From assembly GCA_903900705.1 (NCBI GenBank), contig CAIUOG010000079.1:1-42367 (forward strand): a DNA stretch of 42,367 nt, given 5' to 3'. Positions 24,446-32,743 of the stretch are shown in pieces; position 1 is the first letter of the stretch; every line of letters begins with the position of its first letter. This DNA comes from an uncultured Acidobacteriia bacterium (GTDB lineage Bacteria; Acidobacteriota; Terriglobia; Bryobacterales; Bryobacteraceae). The notes under the pieces are model-generated. The model did no database searches. It was not told where the DNA came from and saw nothing but the letters and a program-made list of their open reading frames with translations. The translations under genes were made by a program, and so were the position numbers.

Positions 24446-25156
24446 GTGGATAAACTAACTCTACCAATGATCGGGGAAATTGCCGCGCAACCAGTGAATT
24501 CGATTCCGGATGTGGTCTCCGCGTTTGAAGCGATTGACCGTGGGCTGCCGGAATCCGACGGGCTGAAATGGTTCAACGGCCTTTATCTGAGCGTGACGAA
24601 GGCGGTGGACGAGAGCGTCGGCGCGGACGCCTGGCAGAATCCGGCGTGGATTTCGCGTCTCGATGTCCTGTTTGCCCGGCTTTATCTGGATGCGCTGGCC
24701 GGAACGGAGACGCCGCAGTGCTGGCGGGTGTTTTTTGATGCCCGTCACGATGCGCGCCTGGCGCGATTGCAGTTTGCGCTGGCGGGCATGAATGCGCACA
24801 TCGATCACGATCTCTCGATCGCCGTGGTACAGACCTGCCTGGAATTTGGCGTGGAGCCGGTGCACGGGTCCGCGATCTATCAGGACTTCACCAAGGTGAA
24901 TACGCTGTTAAGCGGGCTGATCGATCAGACGAAGCGGGAACTGATGGTGCGGCTGCCCGGGGATGCGATTCCGGACGTGGGGAAGCTGGAAGACATGGTG
25001 GCCGGTTTCGGGCTGGAGGCCACGCGGGAAATCGCGTGGACGAATGCCGAAATTCTCTGGCAGGCGGAGCCCATCCCGTTTCTGGCGGACCGTTTTACGG
25101 ACAGTCTGGATCGCGTCGCGACCCTTGCGGGCCGCGCGCTGCTGATTCCGCTTTAG
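24446..25156 (+). CDS. DUF5995 family protein
   Basis: 236 residues. The family signature is clear: LKWFNGLYLSVTKAVDE, ISRLDVLFARLYLDAL, CWRVFFDAR and LQFALAGMNAHIDHDLSIAVV, with conserved His/Asn/Asp that suggest a metal site (inference). No signal peptide or membrane helix. Function is not known. The start is the GTG at 24446, with GGAG almost touching it; an ATG at 24467 is the alternative. It diverges from the Cho-like gene and converges on the PepSY-like gene with a 4-bp stop overlap. Confidence 0.8.
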   Translation: MDKLTLPMIGEIAAQPVNSIPDVVSAFEAIDRGLPESDGLKWFNGLYLSVTKAVDESVGADAWQNPAWISRLDVLFARLYLDALAGTETPQCWRVFFDARHDARLARLQFALAGMNAHIDHDLSIAVVQTCLEFGVEPVHGSAIYQDFTKVNTLLSGLIDQTKRELMVRLPGDAIPDVGKLEDMVAGFGLEATREIAWTNAEILWQAEPIPFLADRFTDSLDRVATLAGRALLIPL

Positions 25157-25593
25157 TCTTTGAAGGGCTTGCCGTCCGGAGTAACCGCCACTTCGGACTT
25201 CTTTGTTCCCTTGAGCGTGCCAGCCTCATAAGCCACGATTTTGCCGGCTTTGGTGAGCGATTCCACTTTGGTGACCTTCGCTCCGGCGGCCTTCATCGTG
25301 ATGGCGTCCATGGCGGCTTTCGGCACGGCGGAGAGTTCGATTTCCTCTTCGACTTCCGTCACCACGCCGGCGGCATCGAGCACCATGTCGCGCGACTTGC
25401 CGTTCAGCATGGTCTCGACTTCGTAGTACGTCTTGCCTTTTTCTTTTTCCTTGCTCAGACCCTTGAGTTCGCCGCCTTTCAGGTTGTCCTGGACAGCCTG
25501 CCGGACGACCGCGGGCAGGTCCGCCAGTTTCAGTTTGGCGTCGGCGGCGAGCAGAGCCGCGGCGCAGAATACAAATCCCGTTAAGCGCTTCAT
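25153..25593 (-). CDS. Exported PepSY-like protein
   Basis: About 146 residues from the ATG at 25593, chosen because MKRLTGFVFCAAALLAADA is a typical signal peptide; an ATG three codons upstream is also possible. Two similar alpha/beta units follow (LADLPAVVRQAVQDNLKGGE then TYYEVETMLNGKSRDMVLDA; LSAVPKAAMDAITMKAAG then KIVAYEAG), the pattern of tandem PepSY-like domains. PepSY modules often inhibit or regulate secreted peptidases. It is 30 bp downstream of the GT-C-like gene on the same strand. The precise family is not certain. Confidence 0.7.
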   Translation of the reverse strand: MKRLTGFVFCAAALLAADAKLKLADLPAVVRQAVQDNLKGGELKGLSKEKEKGKTYYEVETMLNGKSRDMVLDAAGVVTEVEEEIELSAVPKAAMDAITMKAAGAKVTKVESLTKAGKIVAYEAGTLKGTKKSEVAVTPDGKPFKD

Positions 25594-25632
25594 GATGGCC
25601 ATGATGAAGGATGAGACTGAAAATACGCTGAA

Positions 25633-27357
25633 TCAGCGGACCTGTTCGAGAATCAGCAGAGGCTTTTTGCCGGTGGGCTTCGTGGTGTCCGGTTCCGGAG
25701 TGGCGGGAGCGGTTTCCGGTGGCGCGGGGACATAGTCCGTCAGGCGTGGTGGGCGTGCGTCGGGTTCGAGCAGCAGGGCTTTGCGCGTGCCGTAATAGCC
25801 GATGAGCTTCTGGTTTTCCGCGGGGCCCAGATCCCGGGCCCAGACGATGCGCTGACCGTCGATATCGGCGGTGTTGTAAACCCACTCCTCTTGGAACTGG
25901 TGCGAGGGCCAGTACTGGACGAAGACCAGGAGTTTGCCGGGCGTGGCTTCCAGTTCCTGCGCCACGTCAAGCCGTCGCCCGGGCCCCTCGTGATTGATGG
26001 AATCCCAGATGTCGAACGTTTTGAGCTGGCGGGCGAAGTCCGCCGTGTCCACGGTGAGGTGCAGGCCGTACCAGAAGACGAACTGCGCGATGCACACCAA
26101 GACAATGGCGCGGGCCGCTTCCGGTCCGCGGGGCAATTGTTCGAGCCGTTCGAGCCCTTTGACGCTCATCAGGATAAAGAGGCAGACGACGGCTGCCACG
26201 TAATGGAACTGGAATGCCGGGAAAAAATTCACACCCAGTGCGAACAGCAGGCACGTGAGCGCCACCCAGGCCCATTGATAATTCCGGATGCTGACGAGGA
26301 AAGCGAGGAGCGCGAGGTAGAGGGGCGCGTAAAAGTAAAAGCGGTAGTAGCGGATGCGGAAGATTAGACGCTCGAAGTAGCTCGCCACGGTGTCGCGGCC
26401 CGGGTGGAAGCCTCGCTGCATCCGGTAATCGAGCTCCTGTTCGCGGGTGAGCGGGCCTTTGGGCGTGAGGCTGTCCTGAATAGTGAGGGGAGCGGGCACG
26501 CCGTATTGTTCCTGACTCAGTTTGTAGGGGAGTTTCAGCCACTCTCCGGTGACGCGTTGATTCTGCAGCAGGGTAATGCCGAGAGCCGGAAGAATCATCA
26601 CGGCCGCAATCAGGAAGGTGCGCCAGGGCAGGCTGCGGTGTTGGGGCAGGAAGTAGAGGGCGGCGGCGAGCACCAGGAAGATGGTTTCGTAAGGCCGGCA
26701 CAGGATGTGGATGGCAATGCCGAGGCCCAACAGCCAGCCGTTGCGGCGGGGCAGGGAACCGAAGACCAGGCAGCCGGCGATGGCGGCGAGCGATCCGCCC
26801 CAGTAGTTGTTGGTCCACTGGTTGAGGGGGCCGAACTGGAAGACGGCGAGCAGTCCGCCGAGCAGCGCCCGGCGTGGAGCGATCCAGGCGCGGAGCATCC
26901 AGTAGCAGAGGGCACAGAAGAGGCCGGTGGAAAGCAGGATTCCGGCCCACGGGGTTCCAAAAAGAGTCCAGCCGAGAGCAAGAATGAGGCCGTTGCCGAT
27001 GGGGTAAATGGAGCTGTGGGTCGGCTGCTGGAGGACGAAAAAGGTCTCGAAGAACTGGTGGAAGGGGTGAGGCGGATTGGCGAGACGCCAGTGGCGCAGC
27101 GTATCGGCCATGAGAAGGTGGCCGAATTCGTCATAGAGGTCCGGCGTGGGGATGGGGTGATGGGGTTTGAGGGCGATGCGGAGCAGGATGGGCAGCAGGG
27201 CGAAGACGAGCATCCAGACGGAAGTTCTTTCGCTGAAGGGGAGATGCCGGGCGCGCCGCCAGAGGAAGGCAAGGCCGAGGAGCAGCGTGGCGACAGCAAG
27301 AATGACGAAGTCGACCGCGCCGAAGCCGAAGGGGTTGTCCAGGGGGATAAAGGACAT
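25633..27357 (-). CDS. Polytopic membrane protein, GT-C-like
   Basis: 574 residues from the ATG at 27357 (an in-frame TTG three codons upstream is less likely). About ten to twelve hydrophobic helices cover residues 10-430; the first large loop holds TPDLYDEFGHLLMADTLRHW, an acidic motif in the GT-C position, and QPTHSSIYPIGNGLILALGW. The C-terminal 150 residues are soluble (LLVFVQYWPSHQFQEEWVYN, a Pro/Thr-rich linker, then KKPLLILEQVR). It is probably a sugar or lipid-linked transferase or another envelope enzyme of unknown substrate. The start codon lies only 12 nt after the T-run of an intrinsic terminator, so expression may be controlled by the leader RNA. Confidence 0.7.
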   Translation of the reverse strand: MSFIPLDNPFGFGAVDFVILAVATLLLGLAFLWRRARHLPFSERTSVWMLVFALLPILLRIALKPHHPIPTPDLYDEFGHLLMADTLRHWRLANPPHPFHQFFETFFVLQQPTHSSIYPIGNGLILALGWTLFGTPWAGILLSTGLFCALCYWMLRAWIAPRRALLGGLLAVFQFGPLNQWTNNYWGGSLAAIAGCLVFGSLPRRNGWLLGLGIAIHILCRPYETIFLVLAAALYFLPQHRSLPWRTFLIAAVMILPALGITLLQNQRVTGEWLKLPYKLSQEQYGVPAPLTIQDSLTPKGPLTREQELDYRMQRGFHPGRDTVASYFERLIFRIRYYRFYFYAPLYLALLAFLVSIRNYQWAWVALTCLLFALGVNFFPAFQFHYVAAVVCLFILMSVKGLERLEQLPRGPEAARAIVLVCIAQFVFWYGLHLTVDTADFARQLKTFDIWDSINHEGPGRRLDVAQELEATPGKLLVFVQYWPSHQFQEEWVYNTADIDGQRIVWARDLGPAENQKLIGYYGTRKALLLEPDARPPRLTDYVPAPPETAPATPEPDTTKPTGKKPLLILEQVR

Positions 27358-27371
27358 GGTGGTCAATCAAT

Positions 27372-27397
27372 AAAAAACCGGGACCCGAAGGTCCCGG
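27372..27397 (-). terminator. Intrinsic terminator with UUCG tetraloop
   Basis: On the minus strand CCGGGACC-TTCG-GGTCCCGG is followed by six T residues. The stem is a perfect 8 bp closed by C-G on a UUCG loop, the most stable tetraloop type. It lies 110 nt after the P5C dehydrogenase stop and immediately before the GT-C-like start codon. It either ends the dehydrogenase transcript or acts as an attenuator. Confidence 0.88.
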
Positions 27398-27492
27398 TCA
27401 GGGAGTGGAGGCGAAAGCTCCACGCCGCGTCGATCAGGTTTGACCCTGTAATTGCAACTTCTTTGTCCCCTTCGAAATGGGGTAATCACAGG
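27398..27492 (-). promoter_or_regulatory. Structured RNA leader with alternative stems (candidate attenuator or riboswitch)
   Basis: Read on the minus strand, CCTGTGATT (27492-27484) can pair with AATTACAGG (27453-27445) in a 9-bp stem with one G-U, enclosing a CCCC/GGGG hairpin. The same 3' strand, as CAGGG (27448-27444), can instead pair with CCCTG (27403-27399), enclosing a GTGGAG/CTCCAC hairpin (27423-27405). The two pairings exclude each other, and the terminator follows directly. I do not recognise it as a known riboswitch class. It may equally be a structured 3' UTR of the upstream gene. Confidence 0.45.
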
Positions 27493-27506
27493 TTAGCATG
27501 TTGCCG

Positions 27507-29081
27507 CTAAACCCGCTCCGCGATGGATTTTCCCTGCAGGAAGAGCAGCATATAATCCGGGCCGCCCGCCTTGGAGTCCGTGCCGGACATGTTGAAGCCG
27601 CCGAAGGGGTGCGCGCCGACCATGGCTCCGGTGCATTTCCGGTTCAGATACAGGTTGCCGACGAAGAACTCGTCACGGGCGCGGCGCAGGTGTTCGGGGT
27701 TCCTCGAATAGATCGCGCCGGTCAGGCCGTAAACGGAATCGTTCGCCATGGCGAGGGCTTCCTCGAAATCGCTCGCCTTCGTGACCGCGAGCACGGGGCC
27801 AAAGATCTCTTCCTGGAAGATGCGGGCCTTCGGGTCCACGTCGACAAAGACGGTGGGTTCGATGAAGTAGCCGCCGGATTCAGGGGCATTGCCGCCGGTC
27901 AGCAGACGGCCCTCGCCGCGGCCGGTCTCGATGTAGGAGAGAATGGTGCGCCGGGCGCTTGCACTGATGACGGGGCCCATGTAGTGAGCGGGGTCGTCCG
28001 GTGCGCCGACGCGGATTTTTTCGACGCGGGGCTTCAGTTTTGCCACGAAGGCGTCGTAAACGTCGGCATGCACAATGGCGCGGGAACAGGCGGAGCATTT
28101 CTGGCCCTGGTAGCCGAAAGCGGAGAGCGTGACCCCTTCCACGGCGGCATCGAGATCGCAATCCGCATCCACCAGAATGGCGTCCTTTCCGCCCATTTCC
28201 GCCACGACGCGCTTGATCCAGATCTGACCGGGCCGAGGTTTCGCCGCCAGTTCGTTGATGTGCAGGCCGACGTCGCGGGAGCCTGTGAACGAGATGAAGC
28301 GGGTCTTTGGATGCGCGACCAGTGCGTCGCCAATTTTTGCGCCGCTACCGGTGAGGAAGCAGAATGATTCCGGCGGGAAACCGGCTTCGAGCAGGGCTTC
28401 AGCAAAAACGGCCGCAATGACGGGGGTTTCGCTGGAGGGCTTGATGATGACGGTGTTGCCGGCCACCAGAGCCGCCACCGTCATGCCGCAAAGGATGGCG
28501 AACGCGAAGTTCCAGGGCGGAATCACCACGCCGACGCCGAGCGGGAGGTAGCGCATCTCGCCGATCTCGCCGGGAAGTTGTACAACGGGTTGCGGTCCGT
28601 CAAGGCGGGCCATTTCACGGGCGTAGTATTCGCAGAAGTCGACGGCTTCGGCAACCTCGGCTTCGGCCTCGGGCCAGGTCTTGCCAGCCTCAAAGACCAG
28701 CCAGGCGTTGAATTCGAGCTTTCGCTCCCGGATGAGGGCGGCGAGGCGGAGCGCCATGCCGATGCGGTCCGAAGCCGGCGTTCGGCTCCAGGCGGGAAAC
28801 TGTCGGAAAGCCTCTTCGACCGCGCGTTCGGCGAGTTCCACGGTGGCTTTTTGGACAATGCCGACCACTTCGTCCGGGCGCGCCGGGTTGACGGAGGTGA
28901 TTCGTTCGTCCGTCCGGATGCGCTCGCCGCAGAGCAGCAGGTCGTATTGCCGCCCGAGACGGGTGCGGACGAGTTCCTGCGCCGCTTCCATGCGAACCAG
29001 GTTTTCCGCCTGGGCGAAATCTGTGTAGGGTTCGTTCCGGAATTCCGGAATCCCTAACGGATGCGTTCCTTCACTCGCCAT
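27507..29081 (-). CDS. pruA: L-glutamate gamma-semialdehyde (P5C) dehydrogenase
   Basis: 524 residues from the ATG at 29081, chosen because GGAGGGG lies just upstream and the product then starts like monofunctional P5C dehydrogenases. It oxidises glutamate semialdehyde to glutamate with NAD+, the second step of proline breakdown. Aldehyde dehydrogenase features are visible: PWNFAFAILCGM, GNTVIIKPSSETP, FTGSRDVGLHI, catalytic Glu in VVAEMGGKDAIL, catalytic Cys in GYQGQKCSACSRA, and FGPVLAV. No proline dehydrogenase gene is in the window. Its start overlaps the upstream metallo-hydrolase gene by 28 bp, giving a YtxH > MBL > pruA operon. Confidence 0.93.
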   Translation of the reverse strand: MASEGTHPLGIPEFRNEPYTDFAQAENLVRMEAAQELVRTRLGRQYDLLLCGERIRTDERITSVNPARPDEVVGIVQKATVELAERAVEEAFRQFPAWSRTPASDRIGMALRLAALIRERKLEFNAWLVFEAGKTWPEAEAEVAEAVDFCEYYAREMARLDGPQPVVQLPGEIGEMRYLPLGVGVVIPPWNFAFAILCGMTVAALVAGNTVIIKPSSETPVIAAVFAEALLEAGFPPESFCFLTGSGAKIGDALVAHPKTRFISFTGSRDVGLHINELAAKPRPGQIWIKRVVAEMGGKDAILVDADCDLDAAVEGVTLSAFGYQGQKCSACSRAIVHADVYDAFVAKLKPRVEKIRVGAPDDPAHYMGPVISASARRTILSYIETGRGEGRLLTGGNAPESGGYFIEPTVFVDVDPKARIFQEEIFGPVLAVTKASDFEEALAMANDSVYGLTGAIYSRNPEHLRRARDEFFVGNLYLNRKCTGAMVGAHPFGGFNMSGTDSKAGGPDYMLLFLQGKSIAERV

Positions 29082-29899
29082 TTCCCCTCCGGCACTTCCA
29101 CCTTTGCGAAAGCGCATGCGGGATCATGCCCAAAGCTGCACCACCAGTCTTCCGTCGCAGCCTGACCCAGCAAGCGTGTTTTGTTGTCGATTCCTTCAAG
29201 CGGAAAGAGATCGAAACCCGAGACCCACGTCGGCGTGACGTTGGCGGCAAACTGGACCAGGTCTGAAAAATGGCACCAGGTTTGCCCTTTGGACCGCAAC
29301 CGCGCAATCATCATAGTCCGGTTGTGACCGGGGGTGACGATCAGTTCGAAGCCGGGCACCACTTCGGTATCCCCGTCCAGCAGATACATCTGGCCGGTCT
29401 GCAGCAGCGGTTCGTAGTTGATGGGGCGATAACTGACGGCGTCTCGCGGGTGCTGTTCGCGGGCATGTTCGAGTTCGCCGCGCTGCGTCAGATAGCGGGC
29501 ATTGGGAAATGCCGGTTCCACGTTGACGCCTTCGCCCACGGTGTTACCGCCTGCGTGATCCCAGTGGAGGTGGGTGTTGATCACCAGGTCGAAGGTCTCC
29601 GGCGCGAAGCCGTGAGCGGCCACAACTTCACGAATGCGCGGGGGATCGGGCGTGCGCATCCGCTCTTTCGCGCGTTCGTCATGACGAACGCCGCCGCCCG
29701 TTTCGATAAGAATCCGGTGCACGCTGTCTTCGACGACGAAGCAGTTAAAGCCGGCCTCGATCAGATTCAGGTCGTCGCAGGGCTGGGTTTTTGACCAGAG
29801 CGTCTTTGGCACCACACCAAAGAAGGTCCCGCCGTCCCACCAGTATGAGCCGGCGCGGACGAGCGTGACCTTGAAATCACCAATTTCGAGAGACGCCAA
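29054..29899 (-). CDS. Metallo-beta-lactamase-fold hydrolase
   Basis: 281 residues. The zinc motif is NTHLHWDHAGG (His110, His112, Asp114, His115), with a later ligand in TPGHNRTMM, but the usual GD metal-bridging Asp appears as HFSDLV. The C-terminal GHDP supplies the final His. Proteins of this shape act on lactones, thioesters or other small esters; the substrate is unknown. It starts with TTG directly after the YtxH stop (TGATTG), with AGGG upstream, and ends inside pruA, so a role near amino-acid or aldehyde metabolism is possible (inference). Confidence 0.87.
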   Translation of the reverse strand: MASLEIGDFKVTLVRAGSYWWDGGTFFGVVPKTLWSKTQPCDDLNLIEAGFNCFVVEDSVHRILIETGGGVRHDERAKERMRTPDPPRIREVVAAHGFAPETFDLVINTHLHWDHAGGNTVGEGVNVEPAFPNARYLTQRGELEHAREQHPRDAVSYRPINYEPLLQTGQMYLLDGDTEVVPGFELIVTPGHNRTMMIARLRSKGQTWCHFSDLVQFAANVTPTWVSGFDLFPLEGIDNKTRLLGQAATEDWWCSFGHDPACAFAKVEVPEGKWRVKERIR

Positions 29900-30163
29900 T
29901 CAGCCCTGCACCAGCTTCTTACCGCGCTCGAAGAGTTCGGCGGCTTCGTCGGCAATCTGCTTGCCGCGGTCGTAGAGTTCCTTGCCGCGCTCCATCAGTT
30001 CTTTGCCGCTTGATTCCATTGCTTCACGGCTGTCTTTGGTCGCGCGACCGATGTACTTGCGGGTGACGCGTCCGGATTGAGGGGCATACAACAGCGCCGC
30101 CGCAGCTCCCACGGCAACGCCTGCCAGAAACCAGCTCACTGAACTGCTGTTGTTGTCTTCCAT
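29900..30163 (-). CDS. YtxH domain protein
   Basis: 87 residues. A short polar start is followed by a single hydrophobic helix with the YtxH signature SWFLAGVAVGAAAALLYAPQSG, then a charged, probably coiled-coil tail with repeated ERGKELYDRGKQ-type heptads. YtxH proteins are small membrane-anchored proteins linked to general stress in Bacillus. First gene of the operon with the MBL hydrolase and pruA; it diverges from the DUF1549 gene. Confidence 0.88.
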   Translation of the reverse strand: MEDNNSSSVSWFLAGVAVGAAAALLYAPQSGRVTRKYIGRATKDSREAMESSGKELMERGKELYDRGKQIADEAAELFERGKKLVQG

Positions 30164-30210
30164 ACGCCTTCATTCTAATCCCAGCGGACTCCCGCCGCGG
30201 CTTTTCATTC

Positions 30211-30219
30211 TGATATCAT
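30211..30219 (+). promoter_or_regulatory. Candidate extended -10 element before the PSCyt1/DUF1549 gene
   Basis: TGATATCAT reads TG-A-TATCAT, the same extended -10 as at 11833-11841, in a 54-bp divergent gap. On the minus strand the same site reads TG-A-TATCAG, suitable for the YtxH operon. If used on the plus strand, transcription would begin near 30226, inside the longest reading frame, which favours the downstream ATG at 30251 with GGAGGG at 30243-30248. Confidence 0.35.
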
Positions 30220-32743
30220 GATTCCGATGGTCCAGCCACTTCGGAGGGTTATGCTGCCGGCGTTTTTCGCCGTTTTTGCAGCGTCCGTTTTCGCACAGAA
30301 TCCGTCGGCGGAATTTTTTGAAAAAGAAATTCGCCCTGTGCTTGCAGACAAGTGCTACGGATGCCACTCGTCGAAACTGAAATCGCCGATGGGCGGGTTG
30401 GTGCTCGACACCAAGGCAGGCCTGAAGCTGGGTGGCAATGGCGGGCCGATTCTTGCGGCCGACGCGAAGTCCAGCAGGCTGTTGAAGGCGCTTTCCTATA
30501 ACGAGACGGATCTGCGGATGCCCCCGGCGGGCAAGCTGCCGGACGAGAAGATTGCGGCGTTTGAGAAGTGGATTGCGGCGGGCGCGCCGGATCCGCGCGA
30601 GGATGCCCCGGCGGGCGCGCCGGTGTCGGCGGCGAAGAAGGGCATGGACATCGAGACCGGCCGGAAGTGGTGGGCCTTCCAGCCGGTGAACCAACTGCCG
30701 CAGCCGAAGGTTCGCAATGCTGTTTTTGCAAAACAGTGGACGAAAGAAAAAATTGACTGGTTTATTCTCGCGAAGCTCGAACAAAACAAGCTGAAGCCGT
30801 CGCCCGCCGCGGACCGGGCCATGTTGATTGAGCGGGCATCGCTGGATCTGACGGGTCTGCGTCCGACGTACGAAGATGTTCAGGCTTTTGTGGCGGATAA
30901 AGCGCCGGATGCTTACGAGAAGCTGATTGACCGCCTGCTCGCCTCGCCACGCTATGGGGAGCGCTGGGGCCGCTACTGGCTGGACGTGGCGCGGTATGGC
31001 GAGGACAATCCCACGTCTGAAGCAACGAATCCTCCTTATCCGTTTGCCTGGCGGTACCGCGACTGGGTGATCGACGCGGTGAATAAAGACGTTCCGTACG
31101 ACAAGTTCGTGAAGCTGCAACTGGCGGCGGATCAGATTCCGGGGACGCCTCGCGACGATTACCGGGCGCTGGGTTACCTGGGCGCCGCTCCGATTTATCA
31201 CACCGATCTGCGGCTCTCCCGCGACGTGATTGAAACGCTCTACACGGATGGCTGGGATGAGCGCGTGGATGCCGTGGGACGCGGTCTGATGGGTCTGACG
31301 GTGGGCTGCGCGCGCTGCCATGACCATAAGTTCGACCCGATTCTCTCGAAGGATTATTACGCGCTGGCCGGTGTGTTTGCCTCCACTGTATCCGCACCTC
31401 GTCCTCTCGCCGAAGTGGATAAGGAAACCGATCAGAAGTTCATGCTGGCGGCGCAGCAGTTGTTCTACCTGAGCTATCTCGCCAACCTGATGAACAATGA
31501 GCCGGGAAGCAAGCCGGAACAGGCTGCTGAACAGGTGATTAAGTTCACGAAGAAGATGGAAGAAGTCCGCGATTCGATGGCGTTTCTGAAAGACAGCCAT
31601 CCGGAGATGTGGACTTACCTGAACAATCTGGCGAAGTTGCCGCAACCGAAGAAGCCAATGCCGGACCCGGCTGTGGCAAAAGTGACGCTCACCGCCCCCG
31701 CCGCGCCGATGCCGCGGCCTCCGGCTGCGCAACGCCGCGGCCGCGGGGGTGCTTCTGATCTGCCGTTCATGCAGTCGGTGTTTGACGCCGGGGTGTGGAT
31801 TGATGGTTCGGATCCCGACCTGACGGCGGTGGATGTGCGTCCGGGTCAGCCGCGCGACATGAACCTGCTGCCGCACGCGAATGTGTCTGCGCCGGGGCCG
31901 GTGGTGCCGCGTCAGTTTCTTTCGGTTTTGTCGAAGGGTGACACCACGTTTAAGAATGGCTCGGGACGGCTGGATCTGGCGGAAAGAATCTTCAGTGATG
32001 GCGCTCCTCTCACCGCGCGGGTGATTGTGAATCGCGTTTGGTCGTGGCATTTCGGCAAGCCTCTGGTGGCGACACCGAGCGACTTCGGCGTGCAGGGTGA
32101 GAAGCCCACGCACCCGGAACTGCTGGATGACCTTTCGGCCCGCTTCATTGCGCATGGCTGGTCATTGAAATGGCTGCACCGGGAGATCATGTTGTCCGCC
32201 ACATACCGGCAGACGAGCCATCCGCGCGCGGACGGCGTGGCCGCGGATCCGACCAACAACTTCCTGTGGAGAATGAATCCGCGCCGTCTCGATGTGGAGG
32301 CGTATCGGGACAGTCTGCTGGAGGTTTCGGGCACGCTTGACCCGAAGGCCGCGCCCCTGTCGCTCGATCTCGATGCCGCCGACAATCACTCCCGCACGGT
32401 CTATGGTCGCGTGAGCCGTGGACGTCTGAACACGGTGCTCTCCCTCTATGACTTTCCGGACCCGATGATGAGCGCGCCGGCACGCACCATGACGACTTCG
32501 CCGCTGCAGCAGCTGTTTGCAATGAACAGCGGCTTCATGAAGGATCGGGCGACGGAACTGGTGAAGCTGGTGGATTCCGACCCGGACAACACGGGGAAGG
32601 TGCGGGACATGTATCACCGCGCGCTGGACCGCGACCCGAGTCCGAAGGAACTGGATCTCGCACTCAGTTATCTCGAAAAGGGTTCGCTCACCGAGTACGC
32701 GCAGGCGCTGCTGGCAACCAACGAGGTTATTTTCTGGCCATGA
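30218..32743 (+). CDS. PSCyt1-DUF1549-DUF1553 secreted cytochrome-type protein
   Basis: Up to 841 residues. The export signal covers roughly residues 9-27. PSCyt1 (about 33-115) has the heme motif KCYGCH (Cys46, Cys49, His50) and DLRMPPAGKL. DUF1549 (about 155-380) has SLDLTGLRPT, YGERWGRYWLDVARYGED and a second CXXCH in CARCHDHKFDP. DUF1553 (about 560-835) has VIVNRVWSWHFGKPLV, DLSARFIAHGWSLKWLH and DPMMSAPARTMTTSPLQQLF. This architecture is abundant in Planctomycetes and Solibacter; the function is not established, though links to polymer degradation are proposed. The start may really be the ATG at 30251. A Pro/Arg-rich insert (about 485-515) separates the domains. The stop overlaps the DUF1501 start (ATGA). 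Confidence 0.92.
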   Translation: MIPMVQPLRRVMLPAFFAVFAASVFAQNPSAEFFEKEIRPVLADKCYGCHSSKLKSPMGGLVLDTKAGLKLGGNGGPILAADAKSSRLLKALSYNETDLRMPPAGKLPDEKIAAFEKWIAAGAPDPREDAPAGAPVSAAKKGMDIETGRKWWAFQPVNQLPQPKVRNAVFAKQWTKEKIDWFILAKLEQNKLKPSPAADRAMLIERASLDLTGLRPTYEDVQAFVADKAPDAYEKLIDRLLASPRYGERWGRYWLDVARYGEDNPTSEATNPPYPFAWRYRDWVIDAVNKDVPYDKFVKLQLAADQIPGTPRDDYRALGYLGAAPIYHTDLRLSRDVIETLYTDGWDERVDAVGRGLMGLTVGCARCHDHKFDPILSKDYYALAGVFASTVSAPRPLAEVDKETDQKFMLAAQQLFYLSYLANLMNNEPGSKPEQAAEQVIKFTKKMEEVRDSMAFLKDSHPEMWTYLNNLAKLPQPKKPMPDPAVAKVTLTAPAAPMPRPPAAQRRGRGGASDLPFMQSVFDAGVWIDGSDPDLTAVDVRPGQPRDMNLLPHANVSAPGPVVPRQFLSVLSKGDTTFKNGSGRLDLAERIFSDGAPLTARVIVNRVWSWHFGKPLVATPSDFGVQGEKPTHPELLDDLSARFIAHGWSLKWLHREIMLSATYRQTSHPRADGVAADPTNNFLWRMNPRRLDVEAYRDSLLEVSGTLDPKAAPLSLDLDAADNHSRTVYGRVSRGRLNTVLSLYDFPDPMMSAPARTMTTSPLQQLFAMNSGFMKDRATELVKLVDSDPDNTGKVRDMYHRALDRDPSPKELDLALSYLEKGSLTEYAQALLATNEVIFWP

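Noticed and set aside
24445-24453. AGTGGATAA, an 8/9 match to a DnaA box (TTATCCACA on the other strand)
   Set aside because: A single copy inside the start region of two genes, 7-10 kb from the skew change, and no cluster; expected by chance in a window this size.
30170-32155. A 661-codon open frame opposite the PSCyt1/DUF1549 gene
   Set aside because: It is Arg/His-rich with no recognisable domain, lies wholly antisense to a well-supported family, and is expected from high GC at third codon positions.
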